A stretch of 45,232 nucleotides of DNA from positions 1-45,232 of the forward strand of contig JBBIJR010000023.1 of the NCBI GenBank assembly GCA_037445875.1. Reading direction: 5' to 3'. The first letter of the stretch is position 1. Each line of letters opens with the position of its first letter. The position numbers and the translations under genes are program-made. This stretch comes from JBBIJR01 sp037445875. Its GTDB lineage: Bacteria > CLD3 > SB21. Below the pieces are notes generated by a model. That model was not told the DNA's origin, searched no databases, and saw only the letters and a program-made list of their open reading frames with translations. This document shows positions 33,708-42,278 of the stretch, in pieces.

Positions 33708-35501
33708 TCATCGCCGTTTGGATCGCTGAAGCGTGGCTTCCAGCGTCACCTCTTGACCGTCGCGTCGCACGACGACTTTTACCTTGTCTCCCGGTCGGTA
33801 GTCTCCAAGGGCATACGTATAGTCGTATACATTCTTGACGACCTTGGACCCGAACCGCACGATCAAGTCTCCTTTGCGAATTCCGGCCAGGTCCGCCGCC
33901 TGGCCCGGGTTCACGTCGTCCACCTTGAGTCCATCTTCGCTCGAAGCGTAGCCCGGTACAATGCCGAGCGTGGCACTAAAGCCGCGCGGAGTCTGCATGG
34001 AATCGCCCTTAACCCGGGTAAAGGCCGGCTTGACCGAATCCGACGTCAATCCCATAATCACGTTCCGTGCAAGTTGGCTGATCTTCCATTGACCGTCCAG
34101 GTTGATCTTGTCCGCGTCATCCGTCGGCTTGTGGTAGTCTTCATGGATATCCGTGAAAAATGCGATGACGGGCATATCCTTTCGGTAAAACTCTGAGAAA
34201 TCGCTCGGGCCGTTACCGTCTTTCAGCATGGTGAGTTTAAGTCCGTACGGCTCATTGGCGCGCGTCAGCATATCCGTAAATCCTGGAGACGTCCCCGTCC
34301 CATGGACCACGAGTTTGTCTTCCTTCATCCGGCCCACCATGTCGAAGTTCACCATGGTCACCATGCGTTTCAATTCCAGCGTGGGGTGGTCGAGGAAACA
34401 TCGCGATCCCAGCGTTCCCATCTCCTCCGCCGAAAAGGCGACGGCGAGGACGCTTCGTCTCAGATTCTCCTTCTCCGTAGAGAGTTTCTGTGCAATCTCA
34501 AGCAGAGTCGAGACACCCGACGCATTGTCGTCCGCGCCGTTGTGGATGGCCGGTTCCCCCCTGTACATGGAGTTCGAGCCGCCCATGCCCAGATGGTCGT
34601 AGTGCGCGCCTATGACGATCACCTCTTCTTTCAGGACCGGATCGGCTCCCGGCAAGAAGCCTATCACGTTGCGCGTGGTGCGCCGCACCACCTCCAGGTC
34701 AGATCGCAGTTCCACCTTGCTGTCGGTTGCGCGCGAGTGGGCCCTCTTCGTAGTGCGAAGCTCGTCCTCTAGCCTGTCGAGTTCGGTTTCCGACGAAAGT
34801 CCCAGGATACTCATGGCGACCGACCGGGATACGCTCATCGCAGGAATCCCATAGTTACTGAGGGTGTTGTCGTAAGTGAGAGGCACGAGTTCCTCATCGC
34901 GGAGCTCTTTCCCCGAAAAAACCAGGATGCCCTTTGCGCCTTTCGAAGCGGCCGTGCCCACTTTCCTGCGAATAGGCGCATGGGAGTAGAATGCACTGTG
35001 AGGGTTGTCGCCCTCCGGTGTCGACCTCAGAACCAAAACGATCCGCCCGTTCACATCCACGTTTGCATAGTCATCGTACTTCAAGGCAGGCGCATCGATC
35101 CCGTACCCCACAAAAACGGCCTGGCCGCCGGCAGTGGTGTCGGAGGAACTTGACAGCAGTACGAAGTCTTTTCCCGGATCGAGCGCGCTCCCAGCAACCG
35201 TGAGGCTGCTGGATTTTCCTGTTCGCAACTCCGTAACGATTTCGAAAGGCTGGAAAAAGGAGCCGTCCTCGCCCATCGGCGCGAACCCGTATGCTTCGAG
35301 TTCACCGGCGATGTAGTCGGCTGCACGATCGGCCTCCGGTGAACCGGCCAGACGCCCTCTCAGCGTATCCGATGCCAGATAGGCCACGTGGTAACCGAGT
35401 TCCTCTTTCGTGATTTCACGATTCGAATAAGGATTCCGGCCAGTACGACAGCTTGTACCGATCCAGATGAGTATGAGTAATCCCACATTCCAAGGTCGCA
35501 T
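33708..35501 (-). CDS. M28-family metallopeptidase with PA and PDZ domains
   Basis: A 597-residue secreted or lipid-anchored aminopeptidase. The signal sequence (NVGLLILIWIGTSC) ends at a cysteine that may be lipidated. A PA domain occupies about residues 120-270. The M28 zinc peptidase core has GAHYDHLGMGG, NGADDNASGVS, AFSAEEMGTLGS with the catalytic Glu pair, and HEDYHKPTDDADKIN. A C-terminal PDZ domain (VNPGQAADLAGIRKGDLIV) may bind substrate tails. It should release N-terminal residues from peptides in the periplasm. I chose ATG 35501 because AGGAG lies six bases upstream and the signal peptide begins there; the frame opens further upstream to 35546. It is divergent from uppS. Confidence 0.93.
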   Translation of the reverse strand: MRPWNVGLLILIWIGTSCRTGRNPYSNREITKEELGYHVAYLASDTLRGRLAGSPEADRAADYIAGELEAYGFAPMGEDGSFFQPFEIVTELRTGKSSSLTVAGSALDPGKDFVLLSSSSDTTAGGQAVFVGYGIDAPALKYDDYANVDVNGRIVLVLRSTPEGDNPHSAFYSHAPIRRKVGTAASKGAKGILVFSGKELRDEELVPLTYDNTLSNYGIPAMSVSRSVAMSILGLSSETELDRLEDELRTTKRAHSRATDSKVELRSDLEVVRRTTRNVIGFLPGADPVLKEEVIVIGAHYDHLGMGGSNSMYRGEPAIHNGADDNASGVSTLLEIAQKLSTEKENLRRSVLAVAFSAEEMGTLGSRCFLDHPTLELKRMVTMVNFDMVGRMKEDKLVVHGTGTSPGFTDMLTRANEPYGLKLTMLKDGNGPSDFSEFYRKDMPVIAFFTDIHEDYHKPTDDADKINLDGQWKISQLARNVIMGLTSDSVKPAFTRVKGDSMQTPRGFSATLGIVPGYASSEDGLKVDDVNPGQAADLAGIRKGDLIVRFGSKVVKNVYDYTYALGDYRPGDKVKVVVRRDGQEVTLEATLQRSKRR

Positions 35502-35534
35502 GCTGTACTCCTGAACTGTTGTTGCTTCCATGCC

Positions 35535-35563
35535 ATGGTACCACATAATCCCCAGAAAATCAA
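35535..35563 (-). promoter_or_regulatory. Candidate promoter for the M28 peptidase gene
   Basis: On the minus strand, TTGATT (35563-35558) and TACCAT (35540-35535) are spaced 17 bases apart, about 34 bases before ATG 35501. The -10 box is weak. If used, the transcript would exclude the upstream ATG at 35546, supporting the shorter start. Confidence 0.3.
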
Positions 35564-35594
35564 ACTTCTCGCCAAACCCGGACGTTCAAATAGC

Positions 35595-35623
35595 TTGCAA
35601 GTAACGCGCGAAGGACCTATATT
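35595..35623 (+). promoter_or_regulatory. Sigma70-type promoter for the uppS-bamA-skp operon
   Basis: TTGCAA (35595-35600) and TATATT (35618-35623) are spaced by exactly 17 bases, leaving a leader of about 48 bases before GTG 35678. The -10 box sits inside an almost perfect 16-base palindrome (35613-35628, GGACC/GGTCC arms), which could be an operator. Confidence 0.6.
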
Positions 35624-35677
35624 GGTCCCCAGTTTTTCAAGAACTTAGTACCGCCGTTTAGGGAGCCCTTTTTTCCC

Positions 35678-36523
35678 GTGTCACCCGACAACCGCCCGCA
35701 TAAGGATCCCTCTCATCCTCTGAAAAAGAAGCTTTCCCAGGCCGAAGACCTTCGGCTGCAGACCGAGATCAAGGCAAAGGGAAATGTCCCCCGGCACGTG
35801 GCCATCATCATGGACGGTAACGGCCGATGGGCGAAGCGGCGCGGCCTGCCGCGCGTCGCCGGTCATAATGAGGGGGTGAAGTCTGTCAAGGAAATCGTTA
35901 CGGCGTGCGGCGAGTTGGACGTAGAGGCGCTGACGCTTTACGCTTTCAGTCAGGAGAATTGGAAACGCCCGACCTGGGAGGTCTCCGCCCTGATGAAGCT
36001 GCTGATGCGGACCATTCACAACGAACTCGAGAATCTGAACGATCAGAACGTTCAGGTTCGGACCATCGGACATGTCGACCGGCTGCCGGACCACACGAGG
36101 GAACAGGTACGAGATGCCGTGCGACGGACGCGCCGGAACACGGGACTGGTGCTCAATCTCGCGCTGAGCTATTCAGGACGACTGGAAATCATCGACGCGA
36201 TCAAGCGTTTACATAAGGACCTGAGCGGCCATAAGCTTTCGTTGGAGGACCTGAGCGAACAACGGATGTCGGATTATCTTGACACTCACGGACTGCCGGA
36301 ACCGGATCTGCTCATCCGAACCGGCGGTGAATTCCGGATCAGCAATTTCCTGCTATGGCAAATCGCCTATACGGAATTGTATGTCACGAACACCCTGTGG
36401 CCGGATTTTCGCAAAGCCCATTTGTACGAGGCGATCAGGGATTATCAACAACGAGAGCGCCGATTCGGTCTGGTCAGCGAGCAGGTGTCCGCTACACACA
36501 GGACCGCCGCACCGGCAGGTTGA
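35678..36523 (+). CDS. uppS: Isoprenyl (undecaprenyl) diphosphate synthase
   Basis: A 281-residue cis-prenyltransferase that extends farnesyl-PP with isopentenyl-PP to the C55 lipid carrier used for peptidoglycan, LPS and the polysaccharide made by the left-hand locus. Signatures are IIMDGNGRWAKRRGLPRVAGH (with the catalytic Asp in MDGNG), TLYAFSQENWKRP and DLLIRTGGEFRISNFLLWQ, where the usual RTSGE is RTGGE, and WPDF near the end. The GTG start at 35678 is preceded by GGGAG about 12 bases upstream; the first 30 residues are a non-conserved extension. It heads an operon with bamA, a usual order in Chlorobiota and Bacteroidota. Confidence 0.96.
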   Translation: MSPDNRPHKDPSHPLKKKLSQAEDLRLQTEIKAKGNVPRHVAIIMDGNGRWAKRRGLPRVAGHNEGVKSVKEIVTACGELDVEALTLYAFSQENWKRPTWEVSALMKLLMRTIHNELENLNDQNVQVRTIGHVDRLPDHTREQVRDAVRRTRRNTGLVLNLALSYSGRLEIIDAIKRLHKDLSGHKLSLEDLSEQRMSDYLDTHGLPEPDLLIRTGGEFRISNFLLWQIAYTELYVTNTLWPDFRKAHLYEAIRDYQQRERRFGLVSEQVSATHRTAAPAG

Positions 36524-36594
36524 ATCGGACAGGTTTACGTTTCTTGCAGCCCGGATATACATTAGTGTCTTTTCCACTCAAACGTTTCCCCCGA

Positions 36595-38952
36595 ATGAGA
36601 CTACTGATCCTCTGTATGACCGTGTTGCTTGTCCCTGCGTCAACTCTGGTTTCGCAGATTTCAGCAAGCTCGGCCAAGAAGCCCGTGATTGCCAAGATCC
36701 GAGTCGAGGGCAACTTCAAATCCGATGCCGACCTTGTTGTTATCGCGAGCGGCCTTTCCGTCGGGAATGAACTCAGTATGGAGGACGTTCAGAAGGCCAT
36801 CGAGAACCTCTGGGAGATGAATGTATTCAAGGACGTTCAAATATTGGCCGAAGAGGGAGAGGACGGGCTCACGCTGGTCATACGGGTCGCCGAGTATCCC
36901 CGCCTCGAGTCAATGGAGATCAGCGGGATGGATGAGATTTCCGAGAAAGATATTCGCTCCCAAGTGGGTCTGTTTATATCTCAGACGGTAAGTCCTCAGC
37001 ATATCAAGAAAGCGGCGGAGAAGATCCGCAAACTCTACGCGACGAAAGGTTACCTCAACGCCCAGGTGGAAACCAACAGTTACGTCTCCGAGAAGGACAC
37101 GAGCAAAATTCTCCTGAAGATCCAGATCGATGAGGGAGACAAGGTCAAGATCCGCGGTATTCATTTCCACGGCAATGGGTCGTTCTCCGAGGGAAAACTG
37201 CGCGGGACCTTTGATGACACAAAACAGAAGACGGGTCTGTTCAAGTGGTTCAAGAGTGGCGATTTCGACGACAAGAAATACAGGGAGGATCTCAAACACC
37301 TGATCTCGTTTTACAAGAAGCACGGGTTCAGGGACATCGTCGTGCAGAGGGATTCGGTCTACTATGCGAAAAACAACAAAGATCTCCATATCGATATCTG
37401 GGTAGAAGAAGGTGTCAAGTATTATGTAGGTCATGTTTCATGGACAGGAAACACCCTTTTTTCGAACAAGGAATTGTCCGCGGCTCTTGGTTTTGACCGC
37501 GGGGATGTGCTGGATCAGGAGAAGTACGACCGGGCTATGCAGGAGCGGGTCAGCGCCCTCTACTACGACAAAGGCTACATCTATTCCCAGATTGTCCCGA
37601 TCGAAAAGCCCGTGGGAACGGATACGCTGGACATCGAATTCATCGTCACCGAGGGCAGCCCGGTTACGATCGATCGCGTGGTCATCAAGAACAACACGAA
37701 GACGAAAGAAAAAGTTATCCGCCGCGAAGTTGCGGCATTCCCCGGTGAGACCTTCAGTCGCGAGGCGCTCATTCGCACCCAGCGCAATCTGATGGTACTC
37801 AACTACTTCGAGAACGTCATCCCCGACATACAGCCGTCCGGCCCGGACAAGGTTAATGTGGTTATTTCCGTAACCGAAAAGCCGACGGATACTGCGAATC
37901 TGTCCATGGGTTACAGTGCGCAGGACGGTGTCATCGGCACCGCTGGCGTGGCGTTCAACAACTTCCTCGGCAACGGACAGGCGGTCAATCTCAATGTGCA
38001 GCTGGGGGGACAAGGCTACCGGGTCTTCTCCATCGGTTTTACCGAGCCCTATTTGTTCAATACGCGAACGTCATTCGGTGCGTCCCTCTATTATACCTAC
38101 GACGGCGACCGCCGGGCCAGTTACTACGGTTACAAGAGCCGCTCGTACGGAGGATCAATCAGTTTTGGACGGCGCTTCAAGTGGCCGGACGATTACTTTT
38201 CCGCCAATTGGTCTGTCGCCTATGCCAATTCCCGCCTCTCCCAGCTTAATCCGCAGACGGTACTACGAATTCCATACGGCATTCAGCAGAGCGTCACCCT
38301 GACTCAGACGATCCAACGGGACAGCCGCGATGCGGCAGAGTTCCCGCGATCCGGATCCGTATACAGTCTCACCAGCGACGTGGCACTCGTCCACACGGAC
38401 ACCGTGGGCTTCCCCAACATCGTGCGGGTCCTTCCGACGAGCTACACGCGCCACGTCGTACGCATGCAGAACTACATCCACGCTCTGTGGTCCTTCGTGT
38501 TGTACACGGATGTTATGGCCGGTTATGCACGTACCTTTCGCCGCTCCTCGTCGGTGGAGGAACTTCCCCTGCAGGATCGATTCTATATGGGCGGCGGTGC
38601 GCTCGATTTCGGCTCCACCCAGCTTAGGGGCTATGGGTTCAGGAAGGTCGGGCCTCGCCAGGACGACTATGCCATCGGCGGATCGACGCTGTTCAAGTAT
38701 TCCGCCGAACTCCGATTACCTGTCATTCCAAGCCCGACGATGTACCTTTTGTTCTTCGCGGAAGCCGGAAACGTCTTTTCCAGTTTGAAGACTTCCGATC
38801 CGTTCCGGGTCAAACGATCGCTAGGTTACGGTTTTCGGTTGTTCATGCCGCTGGTGGGCGTCATCGGACTGGACATCGGATACGGACTCGACAAAGGCAA
38901 CAAGAAGACCGGCTATCCCAAGTATCATATCCAGTTGGGCCAGCAGTTCTAA
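36595..38952 (+). CDS. bamA: Outer-membrane protein assembly factor BamA
   Basis: A 785-residue central subunit of the BAM complex that inserts beta-barrels into the outer membrane. A signal peptide (MRLLILCMTVLLVPAS) is followed by POTRA domains starting at IAKIRVEGNF and repeated at LESMEISGMDEIS, VKIRGIHFHGN, YYVGHVSWTGNTLF and PVTIDRVVIKNNTK. That makes five over residues about 30-425. The rest is the 16-strand Omp85 barrel, with the conserved loop-6 motif LRGYGFRKVGP (Arg678) and a C-terminal phenylalanine. I chose ATG 36595 because it begins the signal peptide; the open frame upstream shadows uppS. The ribosome-binding site is poor. It lies 71 bases after uppS and eight bases before the first skp-like gene. 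Confidence 0.97.
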   Translation: MRLLILCMTVLLVPASTLVSQISASSAKKPVIAKIRVEGNFKSDADLVVIASGLSVGNELSMEDVQKAIENLWEMNVFKDVQILAEEGEDGLTLVIRVAEYPRLESMEISGMDEISEKDIRSQVGLFISQTVSPQHIKKAAEKIRKLYATKGYLNAQVETNSYVSEKDTSKILLKIQIDEGDKVKIRGIHFHGNGSFSEGKLRGTFDDTKQKTGLFKWFKSGDFDDKKYREDLKHLISFYKKHGFRDIVVQRDSVYYAKNNKDLHIDIWVEEGVKYYVGHVSWTGNTLFSNKELSAALGFDRGDVLDQEKYDRAMQERVSALYYDKGYIYSQIVPIEKPVGTDTLDIEFIVTEGSPVTIDRVVIKNNTKTKEKVIRREVAAFPGETFSREALIRTQRNLMVLNYFENVIPDIQPSGPDKVNVVISVTEKPTDTANLSMGYSAQDGVIGTAGVAFNNFLGNGQAVNLNVQLGGQGYRVFSIGFTEPYLFNTRTSFGASLYYTYDGDRRASYYGYKSRSYGGSISFGRRFKWPDDYFSANWSVAYANSRLSQLNPQTVLRIPYGIQQSVTLTQTIQRDSRDAAEFPRSGSVYSLTSDVALVHTDTVGFPNIVRVLPTSYTRHVVRMQNYIHALWSFVLYTDVMAGYARTFRRSSSVEELPLQDRFYMGGGALDFGSTQLRGYGFRKVGPRQDDYAIGGSTLFKYSAELRLPVIPSPTMYLLFFAEAGNVFSSLKTSDPFRVKRSLGYGFRLFMPLVGVIGLDIGYGLDKGNKKTGYPKYHIQLGQQF

Positions 38953-38960
38953 GGAGGCGC

Positions 38961-39533
38961 ATGAGATCAAATTTCGTCTTGCTAATTCTGACGTGTTTGC
39001 TATATTCGCCCACGACCTTCGCACAGAACAAACTAGGATACATCGATTTTCAGTACATCGTTTCGCAAGTTCAGGCGGCGCAGGACGTTCAGCTGGAACT
39101 GCAACGGCTGTCCAACGAATGGGCCCAGCATATGGACGCAGTGAAAGACAGCATCTCGCTGCTGGAAAAGGACCTTGAAACGCTGAGCCTGACGCTGACC
39201 CAGTCAACAAGAGACATCCTGGAAAAGAGTATCCGCGACAAGAAGCAGGACCTCGCCACATATCAGGAGCAGAAATTCTCCCCCATTAGCGGCGAACTGT
39301 ACAAGAAACAGCAGGAATTGCTCCAGCCTTTGATCGACAAGGTGAAGAAAGCTGTGGATAACGTGAGGTTGAAGGAAAAGTACGACGTGATCTTCGACAT
39401 TTCGGCAGGGAACCCGGTGTCGATCGACAAGAAATACGACCTGACCGCTCTCGTGATCGAGGAACTGGTTTCTGTAGGCTTGACCGTCAAGAGCCAGTCA
39501 CCCGGTGACGGAACAGAGGGCAAGTCCCCCTAG
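38961..39533 (+). CDS. Periplasmic chaperone OmpH/Skp (copy 1)
   Basis: A 190-residue secreted protein with a signal peptide ending at TTFAQNK. The mature part starts with the family motif LGYIDFQYIVSQ. A long coiled-coil hairpin, LQLELQRLSNEWAQHM through KKQQELLQPLIDKVKKAV, forms the tentacles of a Skp trimer. The C-terminal strand is YDVIFDISAGNPVSIDKKYDLT. It should hold unfolded outer-membrane proteins in the periplasm for delivery to BamA. AAGGAGG lies four bases upstream of ATG 38961, a strong initiation site. The protein is close in size and plan to the next gene, so the pair probably arose by tandem duplication. Confidence 0.93.
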   Translation: MRSNFVLLILTCLLYSPTTFAQNKLGYIDFQYIVSQVQAAQDVQLELQRLSNEWAQHMDAVKDSISLLEKDLETLSLTLTQSTRDILEKSIRDKKQDLATYQEQKFSPISGELYKKQQELLQPLIDKVKKAVDNVRLKEKYDVIFDISAGNPVSIDKKYDLTALVIEELVSVGLTVKSQSPGDGTEGKSP

Positions 39534-39566
39534 TCACTTCCATTTCACTTCCATAGGAGAAACACA

Positions 39567-40133
39567 GTGAAAAAAAACGTCCCGTTTGTTACGCTGCTTC
39601 TCGCCGTCCTGGCGTGGCCGGCTTTTTCTCAGTCCAAGATCGGCTACGTCGACTCTCAGAAGATCCTCGGATCCCTGAAGGAAACCCAGGAAGTGCAGGC
39701 GAAACTTCAGACTGAACAGGAACGCCTCTACAAGCAGTTTGAGTACCTGCAGGATTCACTCGCCAACGCGCAGGAAGACTACTTGAAAAATGTCAAGGAC
39801 AACCAGCTACTCAAAGAGGGAACAAAGAAGAGCATCGAGAAGGGCATCCAGGAGTTGAGTTATCTGGTGGAAACGTCGCGCCAGAAATTTCAGGAAGACC
39901 TCATCAAGAAGCAGCAGGAGTTAATGCAGCCGATCCTGGACAGAGTCCGCAAGGCGGTCGACAACGTCCGCAAGGCCGAGGGATTGGATTACGTTCTCGA
40001 CTACTCGTTCGGGTTCATTCTGGCTAGCGATACGAAATACGATCTGACGCAGAAAACTCTGGATGAACTCGTGAAAATGGGCGAATCCAAGGAAACTTCC
40101 ACGAAAGATGGCGGCGCCAAAAAGCAGGAATAG
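39567..40133 (+). CDS. Periplasmic chaperone OmpH/Skp (copy 2)
   Basis: A 188-residue secreted paralogue of the preceding gene. The signal peptide runs to PAFSQSK; then comes IGYVDSQKILGSLKETQEVQ, a coiled-coil region (EQERLYKQFEYLQDSLANAQ) and a C-terminal strand YVLDYSFGFILASDTKYDLT. The tail is Lys/Glu/Ser-rich. It starts at GTG 39567 with AGGAG nine bases upstream. Two tandem skp/ompH genes after bamA are usual in Chlorobiota and Bacteroidota. The two copies may form mixed or separate trimers. An intrinsic terminator follows 26 bases after the stop. Confidence 0.93.
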   Translation: MKKNVPFVTLLLAVLAWPAFSQSKIGYVDSQKILGSLKETQEVQAKLQTEQERLYKQFEYLQDSLANAQEDYLKNVKDNQLLKEGTKKSIEKGIQELSYLVETSRQKFQEDLIKKQQELMQPILDRVRKAVDNVRKAEGLDYVLDYSFGFILASDTKYDLTQKTLDELVKMGESKETSTKDGGAKKQE

Positions 40134-40158
40134 GCGCTTTGGTCACCGATTTATTCTA

Positions 40159-40187
40159 ATGGAAACTCGGAAGGGTTTCCATTTTTT
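40159..40187 (+). terminator. Intrinsic terminator after the second skp/ompH gene
   Basis: A perfect 8-bp stem ATGGAAAC/GTTTCCAT with an eight-base loop is followed by five further T. It would end the uppS-bamA-skp-skp transcript. It stops only eight bases before the lpxD start codon, leaving no room for a Shine-Dalgarno or a promoter between. Confidence 0.75.
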
Positions 40188-40195
40188 ATTCCGAA

Positions 40196-41233
40196 ATGAG
40201 CGAGTTACCAATCACATGTTCTGAACTCGCCGGGTTGCTGGGTATCCCGATGGAGGGACCGGACCGGACCGTGACGGGGCTCAACGATCCCCGGCTGGCA
40301 AAGGAGGATGAGCTTGTGGCTCTGTTTGATCCGGGCGTCCTGAAGCACCTAGAGAGTCTCAATTCCCGTGTGTGGCTAGTGGGCGACAGACTGGTGACCC
40401 CTTCCCTCCGCGCTCAGGCATTGCGCCGGTCGGTCACGCTCCTGGTTTCTGGTCACATCCACGACGATTTCGTGCGTCTCCTTCGGCGCTTTCACCCGTT
40501 GGCACCGGAAGAACGGTCCATTCATCCAACCGCCATCGTTGAATCTTCCGCCCGCCTAGCTTCCGACGTGCACCTGGGCCCATGGACGTTCGTGGGCAGG
40601 AACAGTCGCCTGGAGCGCTGCGTGACCGTGGGGGCGTTGTGCAGCATCGGCCGAAATGTGATCGTGGGAGCCGAAAGCGTGCTCCACGACCGCGTCACCC
40701 TCTATGACGGAACCTGTCTCGGTGAACGTGTGGTCGTCCACTCCGGCAGCACGCTCGGGAGTGACGGATTTGGGTATTACAACGCCGCGACCGGGCCCGT
40801 GAAGATCCCGCATGTCGGCCGCCTGGTGATCGAAGACGACGTGGAGATCGGCGCCAACTGCTGCGTAGACCGGGCCACCCTCGGAGAAACTCGAATTGGT
40901 TCGGGCACGAAGATTGACAACCTGGTACAGATTGCCCACAACGTCGTCATCGGGGCCAACTGCCTCATAGCCTCCCAGGTTGGTATCGCGGGCAGCACGC
41001 GCATCGGCGACAGCGTTACCATCGGAGGACAGGCAGGGCTGGTGGGTCACATTACGATTGGAAATCGCGTTATCATCGGCGCGCAGGCAGGGGTGATCGG
41101 CTCCGTCGACGAAGGACACACCGTGTCGGGATACCCGGCCAGAGACCATGCCGAGGCCATGCGCCGTCTTGCTTATGTGGAACGCATTCCCGACATTCTG
41201 AGGCGATTGCGCGAGTTGGAAAAACCCAGATAA
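40196..41233 (+). CDS. lpxD: UDP-3-O-acylglucosamine N-acyltransferase LpxD
   Basis: A 345-residue enzyme of lipid A synthesis that N-acylates UDP-3-O-acyl-glucosamine in the cytoplasm. The N-terminal uridine-binding domain begins ITCSELAGLLGIP. The left-handed beta-helix of hexapeptide repeats runs from about residue 105 to 310 (HPTAIVESSARLASDVHLGP, VGALCSIGRNVIVGAESVLH). It contains GSTLGSDGFGY and VQIAHNVVIGANCL, which holds the catalytic His. The length is normal for LpxD. It marks the cell as an LPS maker. The start has no Shine-Dalgarno because an intrinsic terminator ends eight bases upstream; the conserved N-terminus rules out a later start. ruvB follows one base after the stop. Confidence 0.96.
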   Translation: MSELPITCSELAGLLGIPMEGPDRTVTGLNDPRLAKEDELVALFDPGVLKHLESLNSRVWLVGDRLVTPSLRAQALRRSVTLLVSGHIHDDFVRLLRRFHPLAPEERSIHPTAIVESSARLASDVHLGPWTFVGRNSRLERCVTVGALCSIGRNVIVGAESVLHDRVTLYDGTCLGERVVVHSGSTLGSDGFGYYNAATGPVKIPHVGRLVIEDDVEIGANCCVDRATLGETRIGSGTKIDNLVQIAHNVVIGANCLIASQVGIAGSTRIGDSVTIGGQAGLVGHITIGNRVIIGAQAGVIGSVDEGHTVSGYPARDHAEAMRRLAYVERIPDILRRLRELEKPR

Positions 41234-41234
41234 G

Positions 41235-42278
41235 ATGTCCACCGACTTATCACACGGCGATGATATCATCCGGCCCAAGAAGCAGTCGGAGGACTATGAA
41301 CTCGAACTTTCCCTCCGGCCGGCCCGTTTCAACGAGTTCGTCGGCCAGGACAAGATCCTCAGCAATCTGAAGGTGTTCATTGAAGCGGCACGGCAGCGCG
41401 GCGAATCTCTGGACCACGTGTTGTTGTCCGGCCCGCCCGGCCTGGGAAAGACGACCCTCTCCCACATTATTGCGCACGAACTGGGCGTCCAGATTCGTGT
41501 GACGTCCGGACCCGTACTCGACAAGGCCGGTGACCTTGCCGGTATCCTGACCAACCTGGAAGAACGGGACGTCCTTTTCATCGATGAGATCCACAGGCTC
41601 AACCCGGTCGTGGAAGAATACCTGTACTCCGCGATGGAGGATTTCCAGCTTGACATCGTTATCGACAAGGGCCCCAGCGCACGGACTATCCAGTTGACCC
41701 TTCCCCATTTCACCCTGGTCGGCGCCACTACTCGCTCCGGCCTGCTCACCGCCCCCCTGCGATCCCGGTTCGGCATCACGTCCCGACTGGACTACTACGA
41801 CGACCGAAATCTGACCGTCATCGTTAAACGTTCCGCGGACATTCTGGGTGTGAAGATTGACGATGAAGGGGCGAAAGAAATCGCCGCCCGTTCCAGGGGA
41901 ACACCTCGGATCGCGAACCGTCTGTTGAAAAGAACCAGGGATTTTGCCCAGGTGAAGGGCCGCAAGACGGTGGATCGTGACATAGCGGATTTTGCGCTAC
42001 GGGCACTCGAGGTGGACGAGCATGGCCTGGACGAAATGGACAAGAGAATCCTCGCTACGATCATCGAGAAGTTCAACGGGGGCCCCGTCGGAGTTGATAC
42101 AATTGCCATCTCCGTGGGTGAAGAGGCGGGCACGATTGAGGAGGTCTACGAGCCTTTTCTAATACAGAAAGGTTTTCTGAAACGAACGCCCCGCGGGCGT
42201 GAAGTGACGGCCTTTGCCTATCAACACCTGAAACTAAAGCCAAAGAAACACTCCCGCCAAACAGGCCTGGAACTCTAG
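41235..42278 (+). CDS. ruvB: Holliday junction branch migration helicase RuvB
   Basis: A 347-residue AAA+ motor that drives branch migration of Holliday junctions with RuvA. Signatures are LRPARFNEFVGQDKILSNL, Walker A LLSGPPGLGKTTLS, Walker B FIDEIHRLNPVVEE, sensor LVGATTRSGLLTAPLRSRFG, and a C-terminal winged-helix domain (IEEVYEPFLIQKGFLKRTPRG). It lies one base after lpxD without ruvA or ruvC nearby. Its TAG stop shares the palindrome CTAG with the stop of the convergent minus-strand gene, so no terminator fits between them. Confidence 0.97.
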   Translation: MSTDLSHGDDIIRPKKQSEDYELELSLRPARFNEFVGQDKILSNLKVFIEAARQRGESLDHVLLSGPPGLGKTTLSHIIAHELGVQIRVTSGPVLDKAGDLAGILTNLEERDVLFIDEIHRLNPVVEEYLYSAMEDFQLDIVIDKGPSARTIQLTLPHFTLVGATTRSGLLTAPLRSRFGITSRLDYYDDRNLTVIVKRSADILGVKIDDEGAKEIAARSRGTPRIANRLLKRTRDFAQVKGRKTVDRDIADFALRALEVDEHGLDEMDKRILATIIEKFNGGPVGVDTIAISVGEEAGTIEEVYEPFLIQKGFLKRTPRGREVTAFAYQHLKLKPKKHSRQTGLEL

